Positions 17,179 to 26,920 are shown, counted from the stretch's first letter. The stretch is DNA of 64,000 bases from Magnetovibrio blakemorei (GCF_001746755.1 NZ_MCGG01000009.1:62001-126000), one strand, 5' to 3'. Notes: generated by a model not told the origin, from the sequence alone. A program made the numbers and translations.

Positions 17179-18171
17179 GTGAACCAACAAGATGAGCTAA
17201 AAAGTGATGGAGACGTGCCGCCTGCGGATATGCGGACGGCGGTCTTAAAGCAGCGTGAAATGCTGACATCCATGATCAGTCGCGCGATGCGCAAGCTGTC
17301 GCGTAAATGCGTCCCCCTGCTGGCGGACCGCAAAGCCCTGGAACGGCGCCTGACCAAGGCTTTGAAGGAAATACCCGATTGCAAGCATCTCTACGTCATG
17401 GACGCCCAGGGGGTGCAGTTGGTGGCGAACATCACCCGCCAAGGACCCGACCTTGCCCACTTTGGCCGTGACCGTTCCAAGCGGCCTTACATGCAAGGGA
17501 TTTTGGGCTCCACCAACTTTCGCTTGTCCGAAGCTTACATCAGCCGCAATTCCAAACGCCCATCGTTAACCGCCATTCGCGTGATCCGTGACAAGAACAA
17601 CAAGCATGTCGGTTTCTTGGGCGCGGATTACGATTTGCGGGAATTGCCCGCCACCCAAGGCCTCTATGAAGAATCCCAAACCTGGCGGCAAATCAAAGGC
17701 GACCCGTCCATTCGCGGCAACCTGTTTCAACAGCATCGCGTTGAAAGCGAGATTGATGCCCGCCTGGACGACGTCATGTCCTTGATGACGGAATTGATGA
17801 CCCACCACGGGGTGTTTCACGGCAAGCTGCATTTTTCCAGCAACCGCGCCACCATCTGGCTGGTGGATGACCCATATTGTTATCGCCTGCTCGGTTTGGA
17901 AGACTTAACCGACCCGAACACATGTCTCGCTTATCCGCACAGGCCCTACACCGATAAAGCCATCATCCCCGCAAAAGACATCGCCCCCATCTTCGACATG
18001 TTTCGCCAGTTGCGTTTTGCGGACGAAAACATCTATCTGCGCGCCGGGTCTATCAACGTGTGCAATGGAATGGTGTCGTTGAATTTTTCATGCGATGGCT
18101 CGCACTACATTCGCTATGACGAGTTTCTCAAAAACGGTATGGAATTTTGGTTTGGGACATTGGGCGTGTAG
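17179..18171 (+). CDS. Soluble PDC/Cache-type sensor-like protein of unknown output
   Basis: The 330-residue protein has no signal peptide or membrane segment. Residues about 60-160 look like a PDC/Cache ligand fold: a YVMDAQGVQLVANITRQ strand pair, RPYMQGIL, SEAYIS, LTAIRVIRD and a GFLGADYDL segment, as in Cache-linked receptors. The second half (about 190-330) is not recognised. Cache domains normally face the periplasm, so an apparently cytoplasmic one without an effector domain is unusual. The start is GTG 17179; the next in-frame ATG (17230) would remove 17 residues. It is divergent from the hemerythrin kinase and may work with it, but that is only positional. Confidence 0.7.
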   Translation: MNQQDELKSDGDVPPADMRTAVLKQREMLTSMISRAMRKLSRKCVPLLADRKALERRLTKALKEIPDCKHLYVMDAQGVQLVANITRQGPDLAHFGRDRSKRPYMQGILGSTNFRLSEAYISRNSKRPSLTAIRVIRDKNNKHVGFLGADYDLRELPATQGLYEESQTWRQIKGDPSIRGNLFQQHRVESEIDARLDDVMSLMTELMTHHGVFHGKLHFSSNRATIWLVDDPYCYRLLGLEDLTDPNTCLAYPHRPYTDKAIIPAKDIAPIFDMFRQLRFADENIYLRAGSINVCNGMVSLNFSCDGSHYIRYDEFLKNGMEFWFGTLGV

Positions 18172-18176
18172 ACAAA

Positions 18177-18214
18177 AAAGCCCGCTCAGATGATAAAACA
18201 TCTGAGCGGGCTTT
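18177..18214. terminator. Bidirectional rho-independent terminator
   Basis: A perfect 16-bp stem (AAAGCCCGCTCAGATG and its complement) encloses the loop ATAAAA. Rightward it runs into TTTGTTTATT; leftward into TTTTTTGTC. It ends both the 17179 gene and the leftward aap operon. Confidence 0.95.
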
Positions 18215-18227
18215 GTTTATTAGCGCC

Positions 18228-18503
18228 TCAACGCAGACTGCCGAGGTTCGCAGCCAGGGCGTCACGTACGCGTTTGATTTCTTCAGAAAGCTTATGGGCG
18301 CGGTCTCTGTCCTCGGCACAAACGTGATTGTAAGCCACGGCGGCGCACCGTTCACGTTCTTCCAACAAAGCCTCAATGATGGCTTTCTCAATCGCCTTAA
18401 CGACTTCCTCGTCATGACCAGCACACGACACATCCAAAATATCTTGGACTTTCTTCTTAACTTCTTCAGCACGCATGCGCAGGCTTTTGGGCACAGGTTG
18501 CAT
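18228..18503 (-). CDS. Small hypothetical protein downstream of aapP
   Basis: A protein of 91 residues, mostly helical, charged and likely cytoplasmic (RMRAEEVKKKVQDILD, then a long Lys/Glu helix). It has three Cys residues, in SCAGHD, RCAAVAYN and HVCAEDRD. I do not recognise a family. It follows aapP by 17 bases on the same strand and shares the operon's terminator, so it is probably co-transcribed. ATG 18503 is preceded by GGGGAGGG, a good ribosome site; a longer frame to 18680 overlaps aapP and is not credible. Confidence 0.7.
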   Translation of the reverse strand: MQPVPKSLRMRAEEVKKKVQDILDVSCAGHDEEVVKAIEKAIIEALLEERERCAAVAYNHVCAEDRDRAHKLSEEIKRVRDALAANLGSLR

Positions 18504-18520
18504 CGTTTTCCCTCCCCTGC

Positions 18521-19282
18521 TTAATGGTTCAAAATCTGGCTGAGAAACAGCTTGGTACGATCGTTTTGCGGGTTGTCGAAAAATTCGTGCGGTTCGTTTT
18601 CTTCCACCACTTGGCCCGCGTCCATAAAGATCACGCGATTGGCCACCAGCTTGGCGAAGCCCATTTCGTGGGTGACGCACAACATGGTCATGCCCTCTTC
18701 AGCCAGTTCGACCATGACGTCGAGCACTTCTTTGATCATTTCCGGATCAAGCGCCGAGGTCGGTTCATCAAACAACATGATTTTCGGATTCATGCACAAC
18801 GACCGCGCAATGGCGACACGTTGCTGCTGGCCACCCGACAACTGGCCCGGATACTTGTCCGCCTGTTCGGGAATTTTCACCCGCTCCAAATAGTGCATGG
18901 CGATTTTCACCGCTTCGGACTTGGGCATTTTGCGCACCCAAATGGGGGCCAAAGTACAGTTTTCCAAAACCGTCAAATGGGGAAACAAATTAAAGTGCTG
19001 AAAACACATGCCGACTTCCCGGCGCACTTCATCAATGCGCTTTAAGTCTTCGGTGAGTTCAATGCCGTTAACGATGATCTTACCTTTTTGGTGTTCTTCC
19101 AAACGGTTGATGCAGCGGATCATGGTCGATTTACCGGACCCGGACGGTCCACAAATGACAATGCGTTCACCGGGGGTAACATTGAGGTTTATGTTTTTGA
19201 GAACATGAAACTCACCATACCATTTGTTGACGTCCACCAGTTGGACGGCCAGTTCGTTTGAAGATGCATTTTCCATAGCCAT
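18521..19282 (-). CDS. aapP: General L-amino acid ABC transporter, ATP-binding protein
   Basis: This ABC ATPase of 253 residues has Walker [11 protein letters not shown]-loop CFQHFNLFP, signature LSGGQQQR, Walker [14 protein letters not shown] and the switch His in VTHEMGF. The sequence belongs to the polar-amino-acid group (GlnQ/AapP). It powers uptake through AapQ/AapM. The gene is the fourth of aapJ-aapQ-aapM-aapP, 20 bases after aapM. The ATG at 19282 has AGGAA 4-5 bases upstream; a second ATG two codons on is possible. Confidence 0.96.
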   Translation of the reverse strand: MAMENASSNELAVQLVDVNKWYGEFHVLKNINLNVTPGERIVICGPSGSGKSTMIRCINRLEEHQKGKIIVNGIELTEDLKRIDEVRREVGMCFQHFNLFPHLTVLENCTLAPIWVRKMPKSEAVKIAMHYLERVKIPEQADKYPGQLSGGQQQRVAIARSLCMNPKIMLFDEPTSALDPEMIKEVLDVMVELAEEGMTMLCVTHEMGFAKLVANRVIFMDAGQVVEENEPHEFFDNPQNDRTKLFLSQILNH

Positions 19283-19302
19283 AACTTTCCTAAACTGGGG
19301 AC

Positions 19303-20403
19303 CTATCGTTTATGCCCGGTGTGCAGTTTGCGCTCCAGAGATTGGCTGTAACGCGACATACCAAAACAGAACACCCAAAAACACAGCGCCGCGAAGACGT
19401 AGCCTTCGGTCGCCACACTGCCCCACTCGGGATCGGTGATCGACGCCTGAACGGTCGCCAAAATATCCAACAGACCAATGATCAAGACCAAGGTGGTGTC
19501 CTTGAACAAGGCGATGAAGGTGTTGACGATGCCGGGAATAACCAGCTTCAACGCTTGGGGTAAAATGATCAGCCCCATGCTTTTCCAATAGCTGAGCCCC
19601 AAGGCCTTGGACGCTTCATACTGACCGCGCGGAATGGCTTGCAGGCCACCGCGGATCACTTCGGCCATATATGCCGATTGGAACATGGTGATGCCGATCA
19701 AGGCGCGCAGCAACTTGTCGAAGTTCATGCCCTCGGGCAGGAACAACGGCAACATCACCGATGACATGAACAACACCGAAATCAACGGCACACCACGCCA
19801 CAGTTCGATAAAAGCGATGCAGAAAGTGCGGATCACGGGCATTTCCGAACGCCGTCCCAAGGCCAGGACGATACCAAACGGCAAGGCTGCAACGATGCCG
19901 ACATAAGCCAGCATCAACGTCAAAGCCAAGCCACCCCATTTCCCCGTTTCGATGCTTTCCAAACCGAATGCACCGCCTGAAATGAGATAAAAACAGATCA
20001 CCGGGAAGCCCGTTAAGGAGAAGACGCCCAACCACATCTTGTAGGGGAACTTGTCAAAAAACTGTGGCCCAAACGACAGCACCAACAAGGCAAAACAAAT
20101 ATCCAGCCGCCAATATTCGGCTGCCGGGTAACTTCCATACGCGAAAATATTGATGCGATTGCCGATGAACGCCCAACACGCCCCGGTGCCGGATTCACAC
20201 GCGCTGCGATCATTGCCCGTAAAATTGGCCGAAAAAATCGCCCAATCCAACACCGGGATCAAAGAACTGATGACCAAGTAACCCACGACAAGGGTCAAAA
20301 TGGTGTAAAGCGGCGTTGAAAACAGGTTTTTGTGCAACCACCCAACCACGCCCGTCAGAGAAGCAGGGGGCGGAAGACTGGGAAGTGGTTTAAATTCGTT
20401 CAT
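19303..20403 (-). CDS. aapM: General L-amino acid ABC transporter, permease M
   Basis: An inner-membrane permease of 366 residues of the His/Glu/Gln (HisMQ) type. It has an N-terminal cytoplasmic stretch, several membrane helices, a large insert after TM1-2 typical of AapM, and the ABC-coupling EAA loop near [17 protein letters not shown]. It forms a heterodimer with AapQ and is driven by AapP. It sits between aapQ (13-base gap) and aapP (20-base gap). Confidence 0.95.
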   Translation of the reverse strand: MNEFKPLPSLPPPASLTGVVGWLHKNLFSTPLYTILTLVVGYLVISSLIPVLDWAIFSANFTGNDRSACESGTGACWAFIGNRINIFAYGSYPAAEYWRLDICFALLVLSFGPQFFDKFPYKMWLGVFSLTGFPVICFYLISGGAFGLESIETGKWGGLALTLMLAYVGIVAALPFGIVLALGRRSEMPVIRTFCIAFIELWRGVPLISVLFMSSVMLPLFLPEGMNFDKLLRALIGITMFQSAYMAEVIRGGLQAIPRGQYEASKALGLSYWKSMGLIILPQALKLVIPGIVNTFIALFKDTTLVLIIGLLDILATVQASITDPEWGSVATEGYVFAALCFWVFCFGMSRYSQSLERKLHTGHKR

Positions 20404-20416
20404 AATTTAGGCTCCC

Positions 20417-21613
20417 CTATCTTTCGACCATGGCCATACGTTTGTTGAACCAATTCATGAGCGCGGAAATGGACAAACTCATGACCAAATACACCATCAT
20501 GGTCATGGCAACAATTTCCACCGCTTGACCGGTTTGGTTCAAGGTTGTGCCCATGAACACGCCGACCAAATCGGGGTAACCGATGGCGGTCGCCAACGAA
20601 GAGTTTTTTGCCAAATTGAGATACTGGCTGGTCAGCGGCGGAATGATCACCCGCATGGCCTGGGGAATGACAACCAAGCGCAAGGTCGGCCCATTGGGAA
20701 TCCCCAAGGCGTGCGCGGCCTCGGTCTGGCCATGGCTCACCGCCAAAATACCGGCGCGAACGATTTCGGCGATAAAGGTAGCCGTGTACAGAGACAAGGC
20801 CCACCACAGCGCCATAAATTCCGGAATAATGCGCATGCCACCGACGAAATTGAAGCCTTTGAGCACGGGGTAATCCAGGCTCATGGGCATGCCTGCGATC
20901 AAAAAGACCCCCAACGGCAGACCGACAATCATCCCCAGAGAAGTCCAGTAGGCCGGAAACAACTGTCCAGTCGCTTCTTGGCGTTTTTTCGTCCATTTCA
21001 CCAGCACGATGGAAGCGATAACCGCCACCAACAGCGCGATGTTCACAAAGCCAAATCCATCTGCTGGGACAGGTGCTGGCATATACAGCCCACGACCATT
21101 GAGCAACACCGCATCTTGAATGAGCTGGATACTGCCGCGAGGCGGCGGCAAGGTGCGCATCAACGCGTACCAAAAGAAAATTTGCAGCAACAAGGGAATG
21201 TTGCGCAGGGATTCGACATAAACCGTAGCAATCTTGGCGATCAGCCAGTTTTTCGACAGCCGCGCAACACCCATGACAAAGCCGATGATGGTCGCCGTAA
21301 TGATACCGACAACAGACACAAGCAAGGTGTTCAACAGACCGACAATAAAGGTATCGCCATAGGTATGGGTCTCATCGTATTCGATGAGCGACATCAAAAT
21401 GCCAAAACCGGAAGTGTTGTCGAGAAAAGCAAAGCCCGTGGTGATTCCACGGCTTTCCATATTGTGCAGCGTATTGCTGAAAATGGTATAAAAAAACCAA
21501 CCGAGAACGACGACTGCCAAAACTTGAAAGGTGATGGAACGAAACGTCGGATCGTTCCAAATCGCCGTTTTACTGTGGCTGTCCACATCTGGTTGCTGAA
21601 TGGGGTCCGCCAT
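20417..21613 (-). CDS. aapQ: General L-amino acid ABC transporter, permease Q
   Basis: An inner-membrane permease of 398 residues of the HisMQ type. TM1 lies about residues 30-48 and the core follows, with a coupling motif around QTEAAHALGIPNGPTLR. It has the long periplasmic insert between helices expected for AapQ rather than the shorter GlnP. It partners AapM. It lies 109 bases downstream of aapJ, with a stem-loop between them that may lower expression relative to the binding protein. Confidence 0.95.
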   Translation of the reverse strand: MADPIQQPDVDSHSKTAIWNDPTFRSITFQVLAVVVLGWFFYTIFSNTLHNMESRGITTGFAFLDNTSGFGILMSLIEYDETHTYGDTFIVGLLNTLLVSVVGIITATIIGFVMGVARLSKNWLIAKIATVYVESLRNIPLLLQIFFWYALMRTLPPPRGSIQLIQDAVLLNGRGLYMPAPVPADGFGFVNIALLVAVIASIVLVKWTKKRQEATGQLFPAYWTSLGMIVGLPLGVFLIAGMPMSLDYPVLKGFNFVGGMRIIPEFMALWWALSLYTATFIAEIVRAGILAVSHGQTEAAHALGIPNGPTLRLVVIPQAMRVIIPPLTSQYLNLAKNSSLATAIGYPDLVGVFMGTTLNQTGQAVEIVAMTMMVYLVMSLSISALMNWFNKRMAMVER

Positions 21614-21678
21614 GTGCCCGTCTCTCCCGTTCCCTATAAGCTCTTGTGAAGCTAGGCCAACTTAACAGGGTAACCAAA

Positions 21679-21709
21679 CCGGCCATGCCCCCCAACAGGA
21701 CATGGCCGG
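21679..21709 (-). promoter_or_regulatory. Intercistronic stem-loop between aapJ and aapQ
   Basis: Arms CCGGCCATG and CATGGCCGG (9 bp) enclose a 13-base loop, 14 bases past the aapJ stop. There is no long T run after it. Such hairpins after a binding-protein gene usually stabilise its mRNA or partly end transcription, giving more binding protein than permease. Confidence 0.7.
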
Positions 21710-21722
21710 ATCAGTTATAGAC

Positions 21723-22736
21723 TTAGCGGATCGGCGGTGCGTACTGCAGGCCACCATTGTTCCACAGTGCGTTCAGACCGCGGGCAATCGCCAGGGGTGT
21801 TTTCAGACCCACATTGCGTTCGAACATTTCACCGTAGTTACCAACCTGAGAGACCACGTTGTAGGCCCAGTCGGCGCTGATGCCCAATTTCGCACCGGCG
21901 TCACCTTCGGTGCCCAGCAAACGTTTGACGTTCGGATCGGCAGCGGTTTTCATTTCCATTGCATTGGCAGATGTCACGCCCATTTCTTCGGCGTTCACTT
22001 GTGCGTACAAGGTCCACTTCACGATGTTAAACCAAGCATCGTCGCCTTGACGAACCACGGGGCCAAGCGGCTCTTTCGAAATGACTTCCGGCAGCACCAC
22101 GGCGCTGGTCGGATCTGCCATTTTGGAACGAATCGCATAGAGCTGAGATTGGTCAGAGGTCAAAATGTCGCAACGTGCCGCTTCAAAACCTTCACGGGTT
22201 TGATCGGACGTGTCGTACACGACGGCGGAATACTTCATGCCGTTGAGGCGGAAGTAATCAGCCAAGTTCAATTCGGTGGTGGTACCGGCCTGGATACAAA
22301 CAGATGCGCCATCGAGTTCTTTGGCACTTTTCACGCCGAGCGCTTTTTGCACCAAAAAGCCTTGACCATCGTAGTAGTTCACACCGGCAAAGTTCAGACC
22401 CAGCGAGGTGTCGCGAGTGTGAGTCCAGGTGGTGTTGCGCGACAACATATCGATTTCACCAGACTGCAATGCGGTGAAACGTTCTTTTGCCGTCAACGGT
22501 ACAAAGCGGACTTTGGTGGCATCGCCCAACACGGCAGCAGCAACAGCGCGGCAAACGTCAACGTCAATACCGGTCCAGTTGCCTTTGTCATCTTGCAAAG
22601 AGAACCCCGGCAAGCCGGTGTTCACGCCGCACGAAAGCGTGCCGCGCGCCGTAACGTCTTCAAGAGTACCTGCAAAAGCAGACGTAGCGATCATGGTGGC
22701 AGCCATGGCGCCGAATACGGTAATGGATTTTTTCAC
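21723..22736 (-). CDS. aapJ: General L-amino acid ABC transporter, periplasmic binding protein
   Basis: This 337-residue solute-binding protein (family 3) begins with a signal peptide ending SAFA. The mature part opens GTLEDVTARGTLSCGVN and shows RFVPLTAKERFTALQSGEIDML, the amino-acid-binding core of the AapJ group. It captures L-amino acids in the periplasm for AapQMP. The start is GTG 22736, with GGAGG 8 bases upstream. A TTG at 22760 in frame is less likely. It is the first gene of the operon. Confidence 0.95.
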   Translation of the reverse strand: MKKSITVFGAMAATMIATSAFAGTLEDVTARGTLSCGVNTGLPGFSLQDDKGNWTGIDVDVCRAVAAAVLGDATKVRFVPLTAKERFTALQSGEIDMLSRNTTWTHTRDTSLGLNFAGVNYYDGQGFLVQKALGVKSAKELDGASVCIQAGTTTELNLADYFRLNGMKYSAVVYDTSDQTREGFEAARCDILTSDQSQLYAIRSKMADPTSAVVLPEVISKEPLGPVVRQGDDAWFNIVKWTLYAQVNAEEMGVTSANAMEMKTAADPNVKRLLGTEGDAGAKLGISADWAYNVVSQVGNYGEMFERNVGLKTPLAIARGLNALWNNGGLQYAPPIR

Positions 22737-23111
22737 GGTTGTTTCCTCCAAAATTCCCAATTTAATTCTTATATCGACATCGGCGTGGGAACGTCACACG
22801 CCGATATGCACTTGAAGATTGACTTCCTGGTTCCCCAACCATTTACGCACTTAACGTGGAAGTCACTCTCGCACCAGATGTATCAAAGGCGTAACACGAT
22901 TGTTTCAAACACCCAAGACACAAATGTAACGGAACAATCAACATGCGATATCCGCAATTTGCACTAGGTAGTGTAAATCACTCTCATACACAGCCTCAAG
23001 ACTGGTATTTCAGTCCGATTCACGCCACACTCATCCGCTTACATATGCGTTTCGACCAACTGCATTACGAGCAAAAAATGACGTACTCCCGCAAAAGGAT
23101 ACCATTTCAAC
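22737..23111. promoter_or_regulatory. Divergent intergenic region, aapJ / metC
   Basis: About 375 bases between two divergent genes. It must hold the aap promoter and the metC promoter, but I see no convincing consensus boxes or operator. A small open frame at 22943-23155 (plus strand) has no ribosome site and overlaps metC; I do not regard it as a gene. Confidence 0.4.
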
Positions 23112-24326
23112 ATGACGCGTTCTACCTCTTCAAACGCCAAATCCGGGCATCATAAACTGCATGCGGACACCCGCCTGAGCCTCAAAGGGCGCGATCCAGA
23201 GGCAAATTTCGGCATTGTTAACACCCCTGTGTATCATGCCTCAACCGTCACCTTTCCCACCGTTGCGGCGCTTCATGATGCGGAAAAGCACCGCTTTGAC
23301 AGGGTCTATTACGGCCGCTACGGCACGCCGACGACATTTGCCTTTGAAGAGGCCGTGGCCGACTTGGAAGGGGCCGCCCATTGCGTCGCAGTGCCGTCCG
23401 GCATGGCTGCCATTGCTGTGTCGCTGGCGGCAACCCTGCACGCGGGAGAGCACGTCCTGGTCACCGACAGCGCCTATTTCCCGACCATCAAATACTGCGA
23501 AGGTTTTCTCAAAAAATTCGGCGTCGAGACCAGCTATTTCCCGCCCATGGCCAGCGCCAACGAGATTAGAGCTTTGATGCGCCCCAACACCAAAATCGTC
23601 TTTACCGAAGCCCCAGGCTCCATCACCTTTGAAGTCCAAGACATCGCTATGATTGCTGAAATCGCCCATGCGGGCGGAGCAAAAGTGGTCATGGACAACA
23701 CCTGGTCGGGGGGCTACCACTTCAAGCCGTTTGAGCACGGCGTTGATATTTCCTTGCAAGCTGCGACCAAATACATCGTCGGCCATTCGGACGCCATGTT
23801 GGGGGCCATAAGCGTCAATGATCGCAATTTGTACGAGCACCTGAAAATCACCCAAGTGGGCCTCGGCTATTCCACCGCGCCAGACGATTGTTATCTGGGG
23901 TTGCGCGGCCTGCGCACCTTGGCGATGCGCCTGAGCCGCCACGAGCAGACCGGGCTGAAACTGGCCCACTGGTTGGCGGCGCGCCCCGAAGTCGAAACGG
24001 TGCTCCACCCCGCCATGGAAAGCTGCCCCGGACACGCCAATTGGAAGCGTGACTTCACCGGCTCATCGGGTTTGTTCGGCATTGTTTTAAAAGATGGCCC
24101 CAGCGATGCCGACCTGGCGCGCTTGCTCGACGGTATGGAGTTATTCTCCATGGGTTACAGTTGGGGCGGCTTTGAAAGCCTGATCATTCCGTCCGATCCC
24201 CGCACCATGCGCACCACCGTCACGTGGCCCTACAAACAGCCGGTTCTACGCATTCATGCGGGTTTGGAAGACTCCGACGACTTAATTCGCGATTTAGATG
24301 CGGGGTTGCAGAGATTGCACGCATAA
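23112..24326 (+). CDS. metC: Cystathionine beta-lyase (PLP, Cys/Met metabolism family)
   Basis: This 404-residue fold-type I PLP enzyme has YYGRYGTPTTFAFEEAVADLEG at the N-terminal part of the active site, PSGMAAI for cofactor phosphate binding, VVMDNTWSGGY with the PLP-ring Asp, and AATKYIVGHSD with the Schiff-base Lys. The VYHASTVTF and YSWGGFESL segments fit the MetC group found in alphaproteobacteria. It cleaves cystathionine to homocysteine, pyruvate and ammonia. Cystathionine gamma-synthase or another family member cannot be fully excluded. It is a single gene divergent from aapJ. Confidence 0.9.
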   Translation: MTRSTSSNAKSGHHKLHADTRLSLKGRDPEANFGIVNTPVYHASTVTFPTVAALHDAEKHRFDRVYYGRYGTPTTFAFEEAVADLEGAAHCVAVPSGMAAIAVSLAATLHAGEHVLVTDSAYFPTIKYCEGFLKKFGVETSYFPPMASANEIRALMRPNTKIVFTEAPGSITFEVQDIAMIAEIAHAGGAKVVMDNTWSGGYHFKPFEHGVDISLQAATKYIVGHSDAMLGAISVNDRNLYEHLKITQVGLGYSTAPDDCYLGLRGLRTLAMRLSRHEQTGLKLAHWLAARPEVETVLHPAMESCPGHANWKRDFTGSSGLFGIVLKDGPSDADLARLLDGMELFSMGYSWGGFESLIIPSDPRTMRTTVTWPYKQPVLRIHAGLEDSDDLIRDLDAGLQRLHA

Positions 24327-24404
24327 GATCTTAAATCCACCATACAAATGTAATGAACATTTTGTATTGAAACTCATCGAGTTTACGCATGAGTTGAGGT
24401 CAAA

Positions 24405-24728
24405 ATGTTCATCATCAAAAAACAAACCATCCACCTCCTGAACGTTGTTTCTCACACGATCTTGAGCGAGAACTTCACGGATGCCGTGACCATGTGGTGC
24501 CACGGCATGAAGGATCTGCGCAATTGCAACGAAGCGTGCTGCCTGGGTGGGCAAAAATGCCCGAACACCTGCGCCCATTGTCTGGAAGGCGGGCTGAGAA
24601 CGATCAATTTATATCTCCACCCGCCGCTTGGACTGGAATGCCAATATTTAAAGGCCGCCAAAGCGTTGCAAGCGTGGACCTTGACACAAGTCCCCCTAGA
24701 TCTCCCCCGACAAAGCGCCTGCGCTTAA
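24405..24728 (+). CDS. Small cysteine-rich protein of unknown function
   Basis: An open frame of 107 residues. Its Cys residues are packed in the middle: WCHG, then NCNEACC, then KCPNTCAHC, then ECQYLK, plus one at the end. That spacing suggests metal binding (zinc or an Fe-S cluster), not an extracellular disulphide knot, as there is no signal peptide. A GAGG site lies about 6 bases before ATG 24405. It is convergent with znuB, the end of a zinc-uptake operon, so a zinc link is tempting but is inference. I do not recognise a family, and codon evidence alone cannot prove that it is expressed. Confidence 0.5.
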   Translation: MFIIKKQTIHLLNVVSHTILSENFTDAVTMWCHGMKDLRNCNEACCLGGQKCPNTCAHCLEGGLRTINLYLHPPLGLECQYLKAAKALQAWTLTQVPLDLPRQSACA

Positions 24729-24733
24729 GGTCT

Positions 24734-25546
24734 CTATGCGCGTGATTTGACCAACATGCCACCAACAAACAGCAAAGACGCCGCCGCCACGATGCCCGGC
24801 CCGGCAGGAATGTCGAACAGGTAAGACGCCCACAACCCGGCGCATACGGAAATCACCCCTGTCCCAGCGGCCAGAACCGCCATGGCTTCCGGCGTTCGCG
24901 ACAAGCTGCGCACCGCTGAAGCGGGGATGATCAGCATGGACGTAACCAGCAAAATCCCCACCACCTGCATCGCCAGCGCCACCACACACGCCAGCAACAA
25001 CATGAAAATGACGTCGGTACGACGCACATTGACGCCCTCCACCTGGGCCAAGTCGGCATGCACCGTGGCACTCAACAAATCGCGCCATAAAAAGCTCAAT
25101 GCGCCCAGGATAACGGCGATACTGAGCCAGATCCACGCCACATCCGCCCACCCTACGGCCAGGATGTCGCCAAACAAATAGCCCATCAAATCAATGCGCA
25201 CCCCTTCCAAGGTGGAGGCCACAATCAAGCCCAACGCCAGCGCCGCATGGGCGACGACGCCCAACAGAGTATCCAACGAAAGCCCGCGCACACGCTGCAA
25301 TCCGCCCAATATCAACGCCACGGCAACAACCACAAAAGACACCCCGGCAATTGGCTCGACGCCGAGCAAAAAACCCAACGCCACGCCCAGCAATGCCGTA
25401 TGCGACAGGGCGCCGCCAAAATACGCCATGCGTCGCCACACCACGAACGCCCCTAACGGTCCGGCGACAATCGCCACCGCGCACCCTGCCAACAAGGCGC
25501 GCACCAAAAAGGCATCCACGTTCAGCCCCAAGCCCCACTCATCCAT
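24734..25546 (-). CDS. znuB: Zinc ABC transporter, permease
   Basis: A hydrophobic permease of 270 residues with about 8 membrane helices, in the manganese/zinc/iron chelate family (ABC-3). Typical segments are [22 protein letters not shown] and the glycine/alanine-rich [19 protein letters not shown]. It moves Zn2+ delivered by ZnuA using ZnuC. ATG 25546 starts [13 protein letters not shown] and overlaps the znuC end by 8 bases. The frame stays open to 25741 but that part encodes a Met/Arg-rich antisense of the His-rich ZnuC tail and is not family sequence. Confidence 0.95.
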   Translation of the reverse strand: MDEWGLGLNVDAFLVRALLAGCAVAIVAGPLGAFVVWRRMAYFGGALSHTALLGVALGFLLGVEPIAGVSFVVVAVALILGGLQRVRGLSLDTLLGVVAHAALALGLIVASTLEGVRIDLMGYLFGDILAVGWADVAWIWLSIAVILGALSFLWRDLLSATVHADLAQVEGVNVRRTDVIFMLLLACVVALAMQVVGILLVTSMLIIPASAVRSLSRTPEAMAVLAAGTGVISVCAGLWASYLFDIPAGPGIVAAASLLFVGGMLVKSRA

Positions 25547-26345
25547 GATGACAGCTCTCCCCATGGACATGGACATGTTCGCGCCCATCCACATGCCCCT
25601 CCTCCACATGCCCATCAAGCGTGTGTTCATGGTCATGTTTGTGGGCATAAACTGCCAAGGTCGAGGCCACATCGGTGCCGAACAAGGCAACGAACTCGGG
25701 ATGCACGCTGACCGCGCTGGGATGTCCCGCGCAGCACACATGCTGGTTCAGACAAATAACGTGGTCGGTCTGCGCCATCACCACATGCAAGTCGTGCGAC
25801 ACCATCACCACGCCGACGTTCCGGTGTTCGCGAATGCCTTCGATCAAACGGTACAGTTCCGCCTGCCCCGTCAGGTCGACGCCTTGTACGGGTTCATCCA
25901 AAACCAACACATCGGGTTCACGCAACAACGCGCGCGCCAGCAAAACGCGCTGCAACTCGCCCCCGGAAATGCCCTGCATGGGTTGAGCAATAACGTGGCC
26001 CGCCCCCACTTCTTCAAGCACCTCAGCGCATTGGTCTTTGCGCAAACCTTGAGGAGAGCCCAATTGCAAAAACCGCTTCACCGTGATGGGCAAGGCCGGA
26101 TCGATGCTGAGGCGTTGCGGCATATAGCCAATGGACAAGCCCGGTTGGCGCGACACGGTTCCAACAGTGGGGCGCAACAGCCCCAGCATCACCCGCACCA
26201 ACGTGGTTTTGCCCGCGCCATTGGGGCCGATCAAGGTGACGATTTCGCCGCGGCGTACGACCACATTGGCACCCGACAAAACACAATGACCGCTATAGGA
26301 AACGTCCACGTTCTTCACTTCAATCAGCGGTATCAGGCTATTCAT
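25539..26345 (-). CDS. znuC: Zinc ABC transporter, ATP-binding protein with His-rich tail
   Basis: This 268-residue ABC ATPase has Walker [11 protein letters not shown]-loop GYMPQRL, signature ISGGELQR, Walker [13 protein letters not shown] and a switch His in VSHDLHVV. The last 34 residues form a His/Asp/Glu-rich tail (about 12 His) that probably binds zinc and may damp uptake when zinc is plentiful; such tails occur in some ZnuC proteins. The ATG at 26345 overlaps the zur stop by 8 bases. It is the second gene of zur-znuC-znuB. Confidence 0.95.
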   Translation of the reverse strand: MNSLIPLIEVKNVDVSYSGHCVLSGANVVVRRGEIVTLIGPNGAGKTTLVRVMLGLLRPTVGTVSRQPGLSIGYMPQRLSIDPALPITVKRFLQLGSPQGLRKDQCAEVLEEVGAGHVIAQPMQGISGGELQRVLLARALLREPDVLVLDEPVQGVDLTGQAELYRLIEGIREHRNVGVVMVSHDLHVVMAQTDHVICLNQHVCCAGHPSAVSVHPEFVALFGTDVASTLAVYAHKHDHEHTLDGHVEEGHVDGREHVHVHGESCHHG

Positions 26346-26862
26346 AATGTGAGTTAGCCTCGGACGTTGAACGACAATGTGCGCAGAGGCCTTCCAACTC
26401 AACGGTGGGATGTTCGACGTAAAATCCAGCCGACTTCGCCCCTTGATCGATCGCAGCATCAATGCGTTGATCAATCAATTCGGCAGCTTGGCCGCAATCT
26501 CGACAAATGAGAAACTGCCCGGCATGAGCATCGCCCGGAACGGTGCAACCGATATAGGCATTGAGGCTTTCGATGCGATGGATCAGGCCTTGAGCCAACA
26601 AAAATTCCAGCGCCCGATACACCGTTGGCGGCTGAACTTTCTTTGCCCCGGCACGCAAGCCTTCCAATACTTCATAGGCTCCGACCGGATTATGACTTTG
26701 CCACACCAGGGCAAAAACCTGCCTGCGCATATCGGTCAGGCGGACTCCGCGGGTCGTACAAATTCCATCAGCTTGTCGAAGCGCCTGAGTGACGCATTTT
26801 TTGTGATCGTGATGATCGTCTGGAAATGAGCCAAGCTTGAGCGGTGCAGCAATTGAGGCCAT
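26338..26862 (-). CDS. zur: Zinc uptake regulator, Fur family
   Basis: A Fur-family repressor of 174 residues. A winged-helix DNA-binding half ([31 protein letters not shown]) is followed by a dimerisation half. The structural zinc site is CRDC and CAHC; sensing-site candidates include the N-terminal DDHHDHKK and GDAHAGQF. Together with the znu genes it binds and two palindromes upstream, this is Zur rather than Fur or Mur. With Zn2+ it represses znuA and its own operon. ATG 26862 has AAGGGA 8 bases upstream; a TTG two codons earlier is less likely. Confidence 0.95.
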   Translation of the reverse strand: MASIAAPLKLGSFPDDHHDHKKCVTQALRQADGICTTRGVRLTDMRRQVFALVWQSHNPVGAYEVLEGLRAGAKKVQPPTVYRALEFLLAQGLIHRIESLNAYIGCTVPGDAHAGQFLICRDCGQAAELIDQRIDAAIDQGAKSAGFYVEHPTVELEGLCAHCRSTSEANSHYE

Positions 26863-26884
26863 GATCAAAATCCCTTTGCTTTGA

Positions 26885-26903
26885 AATGTTACAATATAAC
26901 ATT
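26885..26903. promoter_or_regulatory. Candidate Zur box (zur-proximal)
   Basis: A palindrome of form AATGTTA-N5-TAACATT, 23 bases upstream of the zur start. It matches the AT-rich dyad bound by alphaproteobacterial Zur and lies in the divergent zur/znuA gap, so autoregulation of zur-znuC-znuB is likely. Confidence 0.8.
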
Positions 26904-26920
26904 CAAGCTTGACCTACAAA

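Noticed and set aside
22943-23155. A 70-residue open frame before metC
   Set aside because: No ribosome site, no recognisable fold, and it overlaps the metC start.
24341-24367. A loose dyad (TACAAATGT and ACATTTTGTA) before the Cys-rich gene, considered as a third Zur box
   Set aside because: It lacks the GTTA-N5-TAAC core of the two boxes at 26.9 kb and its arms match imperfectly.
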